DNA from: Mariluticola halotolerans
GTDB taxonomy: Bacteria; Pseudomonadota; Alphaproteobacteria; Rhizobiales; Devosiaceae
Length of the DNA stretch: 64,000 nucleotides
Reading direction: 5' to 3'
NCBI RefSeq assembly: GCF_021611515.1
Contig: NZ_CP090960.1
Span: 310,001-374,000 of the forward strand
A program made the position numbers and the translations under genes. The notes under the pieces were generated by a model. It was not told where the DNA came from. It searched no databases and was given only the letters and a program-made list of their open reading frames with translations. Each line of letters starts with the position of its first letter. The stretch's first letter is position 1. Shown one piece after another: positions 24,500 through 32,843 of this stretch.

Positions 24500-25524
24500 C
24501 AGGACTGCCCGTGGCCCGTGCCGGGCACCGTCTCGGCCAGATCGGCGTCAACGGCCATGACCACTTTGCCGATCTGCTCGTTGCGGTCCAATATGGCATG
24601 CGCCTTGCGCACTTCGCTAAAGGGCAGAATGGCGTGAATACGGGTGGTGATGCGGCCCGCTTCAATCAGCGGCCAGACTTCCTTGACCAGCGCCTCGGCC
24701 ACGCGGCCTTTATAGACCGGGCTTTGCGGGCGGATGGTCGAACCCGACAGGAAGAGACGGCGGCGGACGATCTGGCGGACATTCACTTCCGCCGTTTCGC
24801 CCTGATGGCTGGCAATCAGCACCAGCCGGCCGTCATATTTCAACAGGTCGAGCTGCTTCTGGGTATTGGGACCCGCCTGGGCGTCAAGGATGACGTCAAC
24901 GCCTTGCTTGCTGGTCAGTCCCATGATTTCCCCGGTCCAGTCACCGCGATAATCTACCGCTGCTTCGGCACCGATATCGCAGCATATCTGGCGTTTGGTC
25001 TCACTGCCGGCGGTAGCAAAAACACGCGCATTGCGCAATTGCCGGGCAATCTGGATGGCTGCCATGCCGACACCACTGGTGCCACCCTGAACGAAAAGGG
25101 ATTCGCCTTCGGCCAGCCGACCGCCCCAGATGACATTGTTCCAGGCGGTGAAAAACGCCTCGGGCAGGGAGGCCGCTTCAATGAAACTGCTGCCCTTGGG
25201 GATGGGCATGCATTGCACTGCTGGTACGGCGCAATACTCGGCATAACCGCCGCCATTGGTCAGCGCACACACGGCGTCGCCAACAGCGAGATGCGTGACC
25301 TCGCTGCCGGTTTCGGCGACAATGCCAGAAATATCGAGGCCGGGTATGGGCGATGCATTGGGCGGGGGCGGATAAAGCCCGCGCCGCTGCTGAATGTCGG
25401 GCCGGTTGATGCTGGCGGCAACAACGCGGACCACAACTTCATGGGGGCCGGGTTGTGGCCTGTTCTGGTCCGCGAAGTGCAAGACTTCAGGACCACCAGC
25501 ACCAATTATTTCAACCACCTGCAT
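24499..25524 (-). CDS. Zinc-free quinone oxidoreductase / MDR-family NADPH-dependent reductase
   Basis: 341 residues if translation begins at ATG 25524 (MQVVEIIGAGG); ATG 25536 and TTG 25542 are in-frame alternatives. Family landmarks: NRPDIQQRRGLYPPPP near residue 47, GLDISGIVAETG near 70, and the nucleotide-binding VQGGTSGVGMAAIQIAR near 147. No catalytic zinc Cys set is apparent, as in Qor/crotonyl-CoA reductase-type enzymes. It would use NADPH to reduce a quinone or the double bond of an enoyl substrate. It overlaps the MaoC gene downstream. Confidence 0.9.
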   Translation of the reverse strand: MQVVEIIGAGGPEVLHFADQNRPQPGPHEVVVRVVAASINRPDIQQRRGLYPPPPNASPIPGLDISGIVAETGSEVTHLAVGDAVCALTNGGGYAEYCAVPAVQCMPIPKGSSFIEAASLPEAFFTAWNNVIWGGRLAEGESLFVQGGTSGVGMAAIQIARQLRNARVFATAGSETKRQICCDIGAEAAVDYRGDWTGEIMGLTSKQGVDVILDAQAGPNTQKQLDLLKYDGRLVLIASHQGETAEVNVRQIVRRRLFLSGSTIRPQSPVYKGRVAEALVKEVWPLIEAGRITTRIHAILPFSEVRKAHAILDRNEQIGKVVMAVDADLAETVPGTGHGQS

Positions 25525-25560
25525 CACATCACCCATTTTCAAAACCCGAATTCTACGCGC

Positions 25561-26547
25561 CTATTTTTCCCAGTCATGCACAATCGGGTTGGACAAGTGG
25601 CCCAAGCCTTCGATTTCAATGTCGAGCTTACCCGTGAGCTGGTGCAGATTGACAGACCTGTGGCCCCTCGGAAACTTGCCGACGCCCTTGGCAGAGGTGC
25701 CAAAGCAGATCACATCACCGGCCTCAAGCGTAAAGTACTGGCTGGCTTCGGCCACGACTTCTTCAACCTTGAAACGATAGCTGGAGGTGGAATCAACCGC
25801 GAAAGGTTCGCCATCGAGCCAGCCTTTGACTTCGAGATTATTGGGGTCCTTGACCTCGTCCGCCGTGGTCAGCCACGGGCCCATCGGCCCGAACGTGTCG
25901 GTCGCCTTGGAGCGGGTGTGATAGACGAAATAAACGTCGTGATCGTCTTCGCCATGCAGGTTGCGCCAGGCGAGGTGATGGGGACGGATCATGTCCGCCT
26001 CGCGGGTGGTGGCAATGGAGTCCATGCCGAACTTCATGCCATGCGAGGTGACGTCATTGATGATCGAATAGCCGAAAATCGCGTCACGGGCTTCAGCGAC
26101 GGTGATCTTGCGGCAGCGCTTGCCGATAACGGCGGCGAGCTCAAGTTCGGGAATGGTCTCACCAAAATGCTCTTCCATGATGATCGGCTTGTTATGGCCG
26201 GTCAGGCTGGAGGGGGCTTTGAGGAAGAAATTGGGCACGCCGGGATCGACATGGGCTGATTTGCGAATGCCCATATTGTTGAAGGCGACGCCCAGAATCT
26301 TGGAGGGCCGGGTTTGCGGGGCGCACCAATCCAGCGTTTCGGGATCCAATGGGGACGCTTCTCCCTGATCCATTGCCTGCTTCAGACGCTTGCGTTCTTC
26401 TTGGGCACCGTCGATCAGGTCCTGCATGGATTTGGGTGCCTCGCCGAGGCCCGCGCTTTGGTAGAGTTCGGTCAGCAAGACGGCGGAATCGCCTTTCTTC
26501 GCGACAAGCGCTGGCTTGCCCTGACTGATTATGGTGCCGAGTTTCAT
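25561..26547 (-). CDS. Fumarylacetoacetate hydrolase (FAH) family protein
   Basis: 328 residues from ATG 26547, with CAAAGGAAAC upstream. The FAH-fold metal ligands are visible near residues 130-165: PELELAAVIGKRCRKI with two Glu, then NDVTSHGMKFGMD with an Asp. A cis-peptide/oxyanion lid segment KAPSSLTGHNKPI precedes them. Family reactions include acylpyruvate hydrolysis, oxaloacetate decarboxylation and 2-keto-3-deoxy-acid dehydration or cleavage. In this cluster it could cleave a keto acid from the dehydratase branch. It is 36 bases upstream of the reductase gene. Confidence 0.92.
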   Translation of the reverse strand: MKLGTIISQGKPALVAKKGDSAVLLTELYQSAGLGEAPKSMQDLIDGAQEERKRLKQAMDQGEASPLDPETLDWCAPQTRPSKILGVAFNNMGIRKSAHVDPGVPNFFLKAPSSLTGHNKPIIMEEHFGETIPELELAAVIGKRCRKITVAEARDAIFGYSIINDVTSHGMKFGMDSIATTREADMIRPHHLAWRNLHGEDDHDVYFVYHTRSKATDTFGPMGPWLTTADEVKDPNNLEVKGWLDGEPFAVDSTSSYRFKVEEVVAEASQYFTLEAGDVICFGTSAKGVGKFPRGHRSVNLHQLTGKLDIEIEGLGHLSNPIVHDWEK

Positions 26548-26660
26548 AGTGTTTCCTTTGACATGTGTCTCAAATCAGGCTCGAGCCAGCTGGTTAGGCC
26601 CGCAGTTTGGGACGCGGGCTTTGAGAAGGGAGATAATGCGCTGCTGCGCAAACAATGGCT

Positions 26661-27602
26661 TCAGCGTGCGCCGGTATCCAAGCCGACCAGCCGGGCAGGG
26701 TTGTCGCGCACCATCAGGCGGACATCAGCTTCGCTATAGCCCAGGGCCAGGCAAAGCTTGATTGCCTGCCGCATGCCCTCGACAGGGGAAGGGTTGTCGA
26801 CTTGCCCCAGATCGGAGCCAATCGACGTATTTGCAACTCCGGCGGCGTCGATATGTTCTTTAAGTTCGGTCGGTGTGAAAACGTTGAACCTTGAATCAAC
26901 ATACAAGCAGGCTGATTGTTCGATCTGTGCGCCGAAATCTGCAAATTCCCGGATGTCTTCGTAGGTGAAATGCAAGCCATACATTGGATGGTTGATAAGC
27001 AAGCGTTTGATGCCACGCTTTTTTGCTTCGGTAAAAAGTGTCCATATTTCGGAAACGTGCAAATGGCCAGACGAAAGGATCGCGTCGAACTCGGCAATTG
27101 AGTCGAGGATTTCCTTGACCTCGTCGAGCAGCTCGCCATAGGCGTCGATCACTGTAATTCCCGGGGATTTTTTTAGCTGAACGTTCGAGGCCAGTCGCGA
27201 TTTGCGATGTGAGCTGCGAATGTGGTTTGCCGACTGTGCAGTTGGCATCCAGATCAGTTTTGCGCCCATTTTCAGTTGAGCGTCGACGACGAATGGATCC
27301 AACCCGCCGGTGGAATTGTTGAGAACCAGGCCCCCGTACATAGCAACGTTATGCTTGCCCAGAACGCGGTCCATTATGGGCAGGAACGGCGCGACGGAAT
27401 AATGATGATCCTTGAACAGAATGCCGCGCATACCTGCTGCGGCCGCCTGTTCCACAGCTTCGAAATGATCGAGCTGTCTGGACATGGTCGACGGGCCGGA
27501 ATGAACGTGAAGATCGAGCGCACCCTGCATCAGCCCGTCGACAACCGCATCATCAATACCAGCGATCATTGCGCGGACCTGGGCCCGGTTTTCTTCAGAC
27601 AT
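26661..27602 (-). CDS. DUF6282-like metal-dependent hydrolase (amidohydrolase fold)
   Basis: 313 residues from ATG 27602, with GGAGG upstream. The N-terminal GALDLHVHSGPSTMSR (near residue 27) gives the HxH metal site; FKDHHYS near 63 and SSGHLHVSE near 175 add His residues, and INHPMYG near 200 another. It ends with DNPARLVGLD, the same closing motif as the amidohydrolase at 9905-10771. Proteins of this type are annotated as DUF6282, without a defined reaction. The gene is first in the minus-strand operon (hydrolase, FAH, reductase, MaoC, ligase, SDR) and shares a promoter region with the iclR gene. Confidence 0.82.
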   Translation of the reverse strand: MSEENRAQVRAMIAGIDDAVVDGLMQGALDLHVHSGPSTMSRQLDHFEAVEQAAAAGMRGILFKDHHYSVAPFLPIMDRVLGKHNVAMYGGLVLNNSTGGLDPFVVDAQLKMGAKLIWMPTAQSANHIRSSHRKSRLASNVQLKKSPGITVIDAYGELLDEVKEILDSIAEFDAILSSGHLHVSEIWTLFTEAKKRGIKRLLINHPMYGLHFTYEDIREFADFGAQIEQSACLYVDSRFNVFTPTELKEHIDAAGVANTSIGSDLGQVDNPSPVEGMRQAIKLCLALGYSEADVRLMVRDNPARLVGLDTGAR

Positions 27603-27641
27603 TATTGGCCTCCTTGTTTAACCTGCTTTTTGACATAGAGC

Positions 27642-27669
27642 TTGACGCGGGAAGGGGACAACGTATCTA
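27642..27669 (+). promoter_or_regulatory. Possible promoter of the IclR-family gene
   Basis: TTGACG (27642-27647) and TATCTA (27664-27669) are spaced by 16 bases, and the operator copy 6 begins 8 bases downstream, at or just after the expected start point. A second TTGACA lies at 27630. This arrangement would suit repression of its own gene. Confidence 0.35.
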
Positions 27670-27676
27670 AGAGGGC

Positions 27677-27693
27677 GTTTCGTTAGGTGGAAC
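27677..27693. promoter_or_regulatory. Putative IclR-type operator, copy 6 (autoregulatory)
   Basis: GTTTCGTTAGGTGGAAC matches RTTYCR-N5-YGRAAY. It is 16 bases before the iclR ATG (27710) and 75 bases upstream of the divergent DUF6282 gene. Because the other five copies share this sequence, it links the regulator to them. Confidence 0.6.
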
Positions 27694-27709
27694 GAGAGGA
27701 GCGGCGCCC

Positions 27710-28486
27710 ATGGGGGTTAGAGCGGTGGAACGCGCAATGCGCATTTTGCAGGAACTGAATCTGCAGCCCTATACGTCCATTGCGCGTCTGCATGCGCGCA
27801 CAGGGCTGCCCAAGCCCACACTGGTGCGCATTCTGAAAACCCTTGAGGAATCGGGCTTCGTTGAGAATGATCAACGCCTGGGTGGATACCAGGTCAGTGC
27901 GCAGGTCAGCTCGCTGAGTTCAGGGTTTCACAAGGAGCCGATGGTGGTGGAAGCGGGCCGTGCCTGGGCCATCGCGGTGACGCGCAAGCATCAATGGCCG
28001 GTTTCGATTTCGCTTCTTGACCGTGATGCGGTTGTCGTGCGGTTCAGCACGGTGCCGGACAGCTCGATGTCGCCGTTTCACGCTACAGTAAACATGCGCT
28101 TGCCGCTTATTACGCGCGGTATGGGATTGGCCTATCTGGCATTTACCTCGGAGGAGCAATTTGCGCTGATCATTGATATCCTCCGGAGTACGAACGATCC
28201 TGAGGATGCGATGGCACATCATCCGCGCGAGCTCATGAAGCTGGTCGATCATGTCAAAGAGGTCGGTTATGCGACCCGGGCGCGCCATGTTGAGCCCACC
28301 AATTCAAATACGATTGCTGTGCCCATCATCAATGGTGAGGGGCGCGTGATGGCCAGTTTGGGACTCACTTATTTCACGTCAGCATTCAAATCACAGGCAG
28401 AGGCGTGCGAGCGCTATGTGCCCGTGCTCCAACTGGCGGCATCCGAAATCACCCAGGATTTGGCGCGGCTTTCGCAAACGCTTTAA
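27710..28486 (+). CDS. IclR-family transcriptional regulator
   Basis: 258 residues from ATG 27710, with GAGAGGAGCGG upstream. The winged helix-turn-helix is near residues 5-60 (AVERAMRILQELN, then ARTGLPKPTLVRILKTLEES). The C-terminal effector domain follows, with MGLAYLAFTSEE near 138 and a C-terminal HVEPTNSNTIAVPI segment. IclR regulators sense small carboxylates or aromatic acids. It is divergent from the catabolic operon, and six copies of a matching palindrome in the window suggest a wide local regulon. Activation or repression cannot be decided from the sequence. Confidence 0.93.
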   Translation: MGVRAVERAMRILQELNLQPYTSIARLHARTGLPKPTLVRILKTLEESGFVENDQRLGGYQVSAQVSSLSSGFHKEPMVVEAGRAWAIAVTRKHQWPVSISLLDRDAVVVRFSTVPDSSMSPFHATVNMRLPLITRGMGLAYLAFTSEEQFALIIDILRSTNDPEDAMAHHPRELMKLVDHVKEVGYATRARHVEPTNSNTIAVPIINGEGRVMASLGLTYFTSAFKSQAEACERYVPVLQLAASEITQDLARLSQTL

Positions 28487-28579
28487 TTTCGATGCGGGTG
28501 TGAGGGCGCGTTAGCGGGCCTGTCGGCATTTTCACGACGGGCCGTGTTGAGAACAGGGCACTATTACCTGAGACGACAC

Positions 28580-28615
28580 AAAAAGATTGGGCCCGAAGAG
28601 CGCGCCTCGGGCCCA
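28580..28615 (-). terminator. Intrinsic terminator of the gntR-ABC-pfpI operon
   Basis: Read on the minus strand, a 9-bp stem (TGGGCCCGA / TCGGGCCCA, 10-base loop) is followed by ATCTTTTTGTG. It lies 6 bases past the PfpI gene stop. This is the most canonical terminator in the window. Confidence 0.85.
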
Positions 28616-28621
28616 GATCGG

Positions 28622-29209
28622 TCAATCGAGCACAATCTTTGTGCCAAGAACATTCAGGCATTCCCGAATGAAAGCTGCCAAGGCGGTCCAGCCTTTTGCG
28701 GATACCATCTTGCCGTCAACCAGAGCTTCGGTTGGTGAAAGATCAACATAAGTGCCGCCTGCCAGAATGACTTCCGGCTCGCAGGCACCCAGTGCGCCGA
28801 CGCGTTTGCCGCGGACCACGCCGTCGACTGCGATCAGGATCTGAACACCGTGACAGATGGTGAAGATCGGCTTGTCGTTCTCATGAAAATGACGAACCAT
28901 ATCCTGCACGCGCTTGTCCGTGCGGATATATTCGGGACCACGTCCGCCGGCGGCATAGACCGCGTCATACTCATCAAGATTGACCTCGGAAAAGGTCTTG
29001 TTGAGCTGGAAATAGTGACCCATTTTTTCGGTATAGGTCTGGTGACCTTCGAAATCGTGGAGCGAGGTTGCGATCATCTGGCCCGCCTTTTTGTCGGGAC
29101 ATACGACGTGGACGATGTGGCCGACGGCTTCCATCGCCTGCTGGTAAACGTAGATTTCGTACTCTTCGGTGAACTCGCCGACGAGCATCAGGATTTTCTT
29201 GGCGGGCAT
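28622..29209 (-). CDS. DJ-1/PfpI family protein
   Basis: 195 residues from ATG 29209. The nucleophile elbow is FTICHGVQ near residue 117, with the Cys of PfpI-type enzymes; AAGGRGPEYIR near 87 is the other conserved loop, and a Glu near residue 17 could support the Cys. Family members are glyoxalases/deglycases, proteases or hydratases. As the last gene of a sugar ABC operon it may remove reactive carbonyl by-products or act on the sugar itself; this is inference. A strong terminator follows. Confidence 0.9.
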   Translation of the reverse strand: MPAKKILMLVGEFTEEYEIYVYQQAMEAVGHIVHVVCPDKKAGQMIATSLHDFEGHQTYTEKMGHYFQLNKTFSEVNLDEYDAVYAAGGRGPEYIRTDKRVQDMVRHFHENDKPIFTICHGVQILIAVDGVVRGKRVGALGACEPEVILAGGTYVDLSPTEALVDGKMVSAKGWTALAAFIRECLNVLGTKIVLD

Positions 29210-29240
29210 AATCTATCTCCAGAAATAAATAGTGTGAGAG

Positions 29241-29265
29241 GGGCGGGCTACAGAGCAGCCCGCCC
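29241..29265 (-). terminator. Hairpin downstream of the ABC binding-protein gene
   Basis: Perfect 9-bp stem GGGCGGGCT / AGCCCGCCC with a 7-base loop, 8 bases after the binding-protein stop and before the PfpI gene. There is no T tract. It probably stabilises the upstream binding-protein mRNA rather than ending transcription. Confidence 0.65.
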
Positions 29266-29273
29266 GTAATCGA

Positions 29274-30227
29274 TCAGAACGGCGAGTCCGGGAAATAGAA
29301 CTCGTCGGCATTGTCCATAGTGATCAGAGGCGCATCGAGGATCAACTCACCCCGTACCGGTGCCTGACCGTTGAGATTGGAAGCGGTCAGATACATGGCG
29401 GTTTTGATCATTGAAGGCGGGTATGGGGTCGAGACCGGGGTGCGGGGATCACCGGCACGAACCATTTCCACGATATCAACCATGCCGTTGGCACCGAGCG
29501 CGAAACGAATATCATCGCGACCTGCCTGGTCGATGGCTTCGAGCACGCCGAGCAACATGTCGTCGTCATTGGCCCAAACCGCATCGATATGCGAGTATTT
29601 CGCAAGGTAATCCTGCATCAGGTTGAATGCTTCGTCGCGGTTCCAGTTGGCGTACTGCACGTCGAGGATATTGATGCCCGTGTCCTTAAGCGCATCCTGG
29701 AACCCCTGGATGCGTTCGTCATCGATAACGGTGGGAATGCCGCGAAGCACCACCACATCGCCTTCACCGCCAAGCTGTTCTGCCAGCCAGTCTGCGGTAT
29801 TGGCACCCACGGCGACATTGTCGCCAGCAACGTAGAGATCCTGAATGCTGGTATCGGTGAGACCACGATCAACAACTGTCACAAAGGTGCCGGCTTTCTT
29901 GACGGTTTCAACCGGTCCTGTCAGTTCCTCTGAAGTGAACGGCAGGATTACCAGCGCATCAGGATCGCGCGAGGCTTGCAGATCTTCAAGTGCACCAACC
30001 TGGGCGATGGCCGAAGGCGAGGTGTTTACGATCACGTCGATATTGGGAAAAGCCTCACGGATTTCCGCGGCAGCTGCTTCAGCGTGATAGACCACACCGC
30101 CAGTCCAGCCATGTGTTGCAGCCGGAATGGAAACTACCATGACCTTCTGCGCCTCTTGGGCAAAGACCGGTGCCGCCGCGGCGACCGCCGCGATGCTGAG
30201 CACCGTGAGTATGCTCGAATTCTTCAT
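29274..30227 (-). CDS. Sugar ABC transporter substrate-binding protein, ribose (RbsB) type
   Basis: 317 residues from ATG 30227. A signal peptide ends near APVFA-QEAQKV. The periplasmic-binding-protein type 1 fold is recognised from VMVVSIPAATHGWTGG near residue 30, LVILPFTSEELTGPVE near 92 and VWANDDDMLLGVLEAID near 200. It captures a sugar or sugar-like ligand for the permease and ATPase encoded upstream. In family terms the ligand is a pentose, hexose, polyol or autoinducer-like molecule. Confidence 0.92.
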   Translation of the reverse strand: MKNSSILTVLSIAAVAAAAPVFAQEAQKVMVVSIPAATHGWTGGVVYHAEAAAAEIREAFPNIDVIVNTSPSAIAQVGALEDLQASRDPDALVILPFTSEELTGPVETVKKAGTFVTVVDRGLTDTSIQDLYVAGDNVAVGANTADWLAEQLGGEGDVVVLRGIPTVIDDERIQGFQDALKDTGINILDVQYANWNRDEAFNLMQDYLAKYSHIDAVWANDDDMLLGVLEAIDQAGRDDIRFALGANGMVDIVEMVRAGDPRTPVSTPYPPSMIKTAMYLTASNLNGQAPVRGELILDAPLITMDNADEFYFPDSPF

Positions 30228-30283
30228 TGATTGTCCTCCCTAAGTGATGAGCCAAGCGTTATGGTGGAAGTCATGTGGCTCGA

Positions 30284-31279
30284 TCATGACCGCCGTGAGA
30301 ACCTCTGGATCAGCATGGCGACAATTATGATGACGCCCTGAACTGCTGCTACGAGGTATTCGGAAATGAAGTCGGAAAGCACCATCAGGTTGGCGATCAT
30401 CTCGAGGATGACTGCCCCAGCGATTGTGCCCCAGATATGGCCTTTGCCGCCGCGAAGTGCCGTTCCGCCAATGACAACTGCAGTGATTACCTGAAGCTCC
30501 CAAAGAAGGCCTGTGGTCGGTGTTGCCGCACCCAGACGGGGGACATAGCAGATCGCTGCAATGGCCACGCAAACGCCCTGGATGACAAACGCGGTTGTGC
30601 GGATTTTTGTGATCGAGATGCCCGAGAAGCGCGCGACTTCCTCGTTGGCCCCGACGGCGGCGCACCGGCGGCCATACTTGGTCTTGTAGAGAATGAATGC
30701 GCCAAGACCGGCAACGATTGCGCAAATGACGATGGGAATGGGTATCCCCAGTACATTTCCAAAGTATATCGGACGGAATGGATCGCGCAGGCTGCGGTCG
30801 ATGGGAATTGTGCCGCCGTTGGACATGAAAGTGATGAACGCGCGGAAGATGCCCATGGTGCCGAGCGTGACAATGAACGGCTCTATCCGGCCAATCGTCA
30901 CGATAAGGCCGTTGAACAGTCCGCAAAGAGCGCCGACGCAGATCACCAGAGCGATGCCTGCAATAATGGCATTTGCCCCGAGACTGGGCACCAGCATGTT
31001 CATGAACATGATCATGATGCCGGCGACAAAGGCCGTCATGGCGCCCACGGACAGGTCCAACCCACCTGACGAAATGACGAATGTTGCACCGACAGCGATG
31101 ATTGCGATGAAGGTCGACCGTGTGAGCACATTGGAGATATTTGTCGCCGACATGAAGTCGGGATTAATCAGAACGCCAATTACCGCCAGGACCAGCAGGG
31201 CGATGAAAGGGCCCAAATCCACCCAATTGATGCGTTTAATGATCGACTCTTGCTGCGGAGCGGCGATGGTATCAGTCAC
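30284..31279 (-). CDS. Sugar ABC transporter permease, RbsC type
   Basis: 331 residues from GTG 31279. This start was chosen because GAGAGGAATT precedes it and because the longer frame (to 31411) runs inside the ATPase gene. About ten hydrophobic helices are visible, with SSGGLDLSVGAMTAF near residue 75 and ALRGGKGHIWGTIAGAVI near 275, both conserved in BPD_transp_2 permeases. It overlaps the ATPase gene by 8 bases and is separated from the binding-protein gene by 56 bases. Confidence 0.92.
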   Translation of the reverse strand: MTDTIAAPQQESIIKRINWVDLGPFIALLVLAVIGVLINPDFMSATNISNVLTRSTFIAIIAVGATFVISSGGLDLSVGAMTAFVAGIMIMFMNMLVPSLGANAIIAGIALVICVGALCGLFNGLIVTIGRIEPFIVTLGTMGIFRAFITFMSNGGTIPIDRSLRDPFRPIYFGNVLGIPIPIVICAIVAGLGAFILYKTKYGRRCAAVGANEEVARFSGISITKIRTTAFVIQGVCVAIAAICYVPRLGAATPTTGLLWELQVITAVVIGGTALRGGKGHIWGTIAGAVILEMIANLMVLSDFISEYLVAAVQGVIIIVAMLIQRFSRRS

Positions 31280-32843
31280 GTCGTAATTCCTCTCTCGTAT
31301 CTGCAGATCCGCCATTGCTGGTGGCGGCCAGAACGACTGCGTCTTCGGTGATCTGGTCACCAGTGAGCTCTGTTGTGATGCGTCCGCTGCGCATAACCAG
31401 TACCCGGTCACACAGGCCGACGAGTTCCTGGAGTTCCGAGGAGATCACCACACAAGCCTTGCCCGCACTGACAAGCTTGTCGATGAAAGCGTAAATCTGT
31501 TTCTTGTTGCCGATGTCGATGCCGCGTGTGGGCTCGTCGATGATGACGACATCGGGGTCGAGCATCATAATTTTGGCAAGCAAAAGCTTCTGCTGATTGC
31601 CGCCGGAAAGCTGCCCTGCCGTCAGCTTCTGACTGCGCACGCGAATATCGTAATTTCCGACTGCCTGACCGAGTTCTTGGTTTTCCAGCCGTTCATCGGT
31701 GTAAAGTTTGCGATACACAGACGACAGTGCAGACAGCACCAGATTGGGTGCGAGCCGTTCGTTTAAAAGAAGGCCTTTTCCCTTGCGATCCTCGGTGAGG
31801 TAACCGATGCCCAACTCCATCGCGTCGGCGACGGATTCGATTTTGACCGGTTTTCCGCGAACCTTGACGCTTTCGGCGTGCGCGGGCCGAAGGTTCAATA
31901 GCCCCTCGAAGACTTCGGTTCGCCCTGCGCCCATCATGCCGCCAAAGCCGAGGACTTCGCCGGGTCTCACACTAAAGGAGATGTCATTCGCTGTTCCGGG
32001 AACCTGCAGTCCCTCGACTTCAAGAAGTGGCGGCTGATCTGATATTCCGCGCTTGGGTGGGTAGAGCATGGAAAGCTCACGCCCGACCATCATTCGCGCC
32101 ATATCTTCCTGGGTGAGTTCTTTGGCGGAATGTGTCCCGATCTTCTCTCCGTCACGCAATACCGTGATGGTGTCGGCGAGCGCCTGAACCTCGTCGAGGC
32201 GGTGCGAAATATAAAGAACGGCAACATTCCGCGCACGCAGGGCGCGCACGATATCCAGCACAGCTTCCACTTCATTAGCGGTGAGCACTGCCGTAGGCTC
32301 GTCGAAAATCACAAGCCGATGGTCTTCAAGCAAAGCGCGGGCGATCTGCACGAGTTGCCGTTGAGCGATGGGCAGGGCGCGTACCAGGTCGCGAGGCGCG
32401 GCGGTTGAGCCGAGTTCTGCCAACTTTTCCCGCGCAATCGCTTCCATTCTTGCGTTGTCGATTATTCCGTTTCGGGTCAACTCGCGGCCCATGAACAGGT
32501 TTTCGGCAACGGTCAGGTCATCCGCCAACAGGATTTCCTGATGAACCAGCGCAATGCCCGCATGTTCTGCGTCTGCAGGTCTGGAAAACGTTGCTGTCTG
32601 GCCCGATAACTGAATTGAGCCGGTCGTGGGGGCAACATGCCCGGAAATCAATCTCATCAAGGTCGATTTTCCGGCGCCGTTCTCACCAATGATCGCATGG
32701 ACCTCGCCGGGGTGAATATCGAGTGTCACATCCTGCAGCACCTTGATGGGGCCGTAATTTTTGCCCAGGCCGGCAAGGTGCATCAACGGAGCTGACTGGC
32801 TGCCAGCGCTGTTTGCTGTGTCAATTCTGGCGATTGCAGTCAT
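31272..32843 (-). CDS. Sugar ABC transporter ATP-binding protein, RbsA/MglA type (two ABC domains)
   Basis: 523 residues from ATG 32843, overlapping the gntR stop (ATGA). Domain 1 has Walker A GENGAGKST near residue 55 and Walker B VIFDEPTAVL near 185, with the degenerate signature IAQRQLVQIA. Domain 2 has the altered P loop GMMGAGRTE near 305, a complete LSGGNQQKLLLAK near 418 and IIDEPTRGIDIG near 440. This is the usual asymmetry of the CUT2 family. It drives import with the RbsC-type permease. Confidence 0.95.
   Translation of the reverse strand: MTAIARIDTANSAGSQSAPLMHLAGLGKNYGPIKVLQDVTLDIHPGEVHAIIGENGAGKSTLMRLISGHVAPTTGSIQLSGQTATFSRPADAEHAGIALVHQEILLADDLTVAENLFMGRELTRNGIIDNARMEAIAREKLAELGSTAAPRDLVRALPIAQRQLVQIARALLEDHRLVIFDEPTAVLTANEVEAVLDIVRALRARNVAVLYISHRLDEVQALADTITVLRDGEKIGTHSAKELTQEDMARMMVGRELSMLYPPKRGISDQPPLLEVEGLQVPGTANDISFSVRPGEVLGFGGMMGAGRTEVFEGLLNLRPAHAESVKVRGKPVKIESVADAMELGIGYLTEDRKGKGLLLNERLAPNLVLSALSSVYRKLYTDERLENQELGQAVGNYDIRVRSQKLTAGQLSGGNQQKLLLAKIMMLDPDVVIIDEPTRGIDIGNKKQIYAFIDKLVSAGKACVVISSELQELVGLCDRVLVMRSGRITTELTGDQITEDAVVLAATSNGGSADTREELRRD

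Noticed and set aside
24511-26259. 582-codon open frame on the plus strand
   Set aside because: It lies opposite three well-supported minus-strand genes (reductase, FAH and ribosome-site-bearing starts) and shows no family motif; long antisense frames are common in GC-rich coding DNA.
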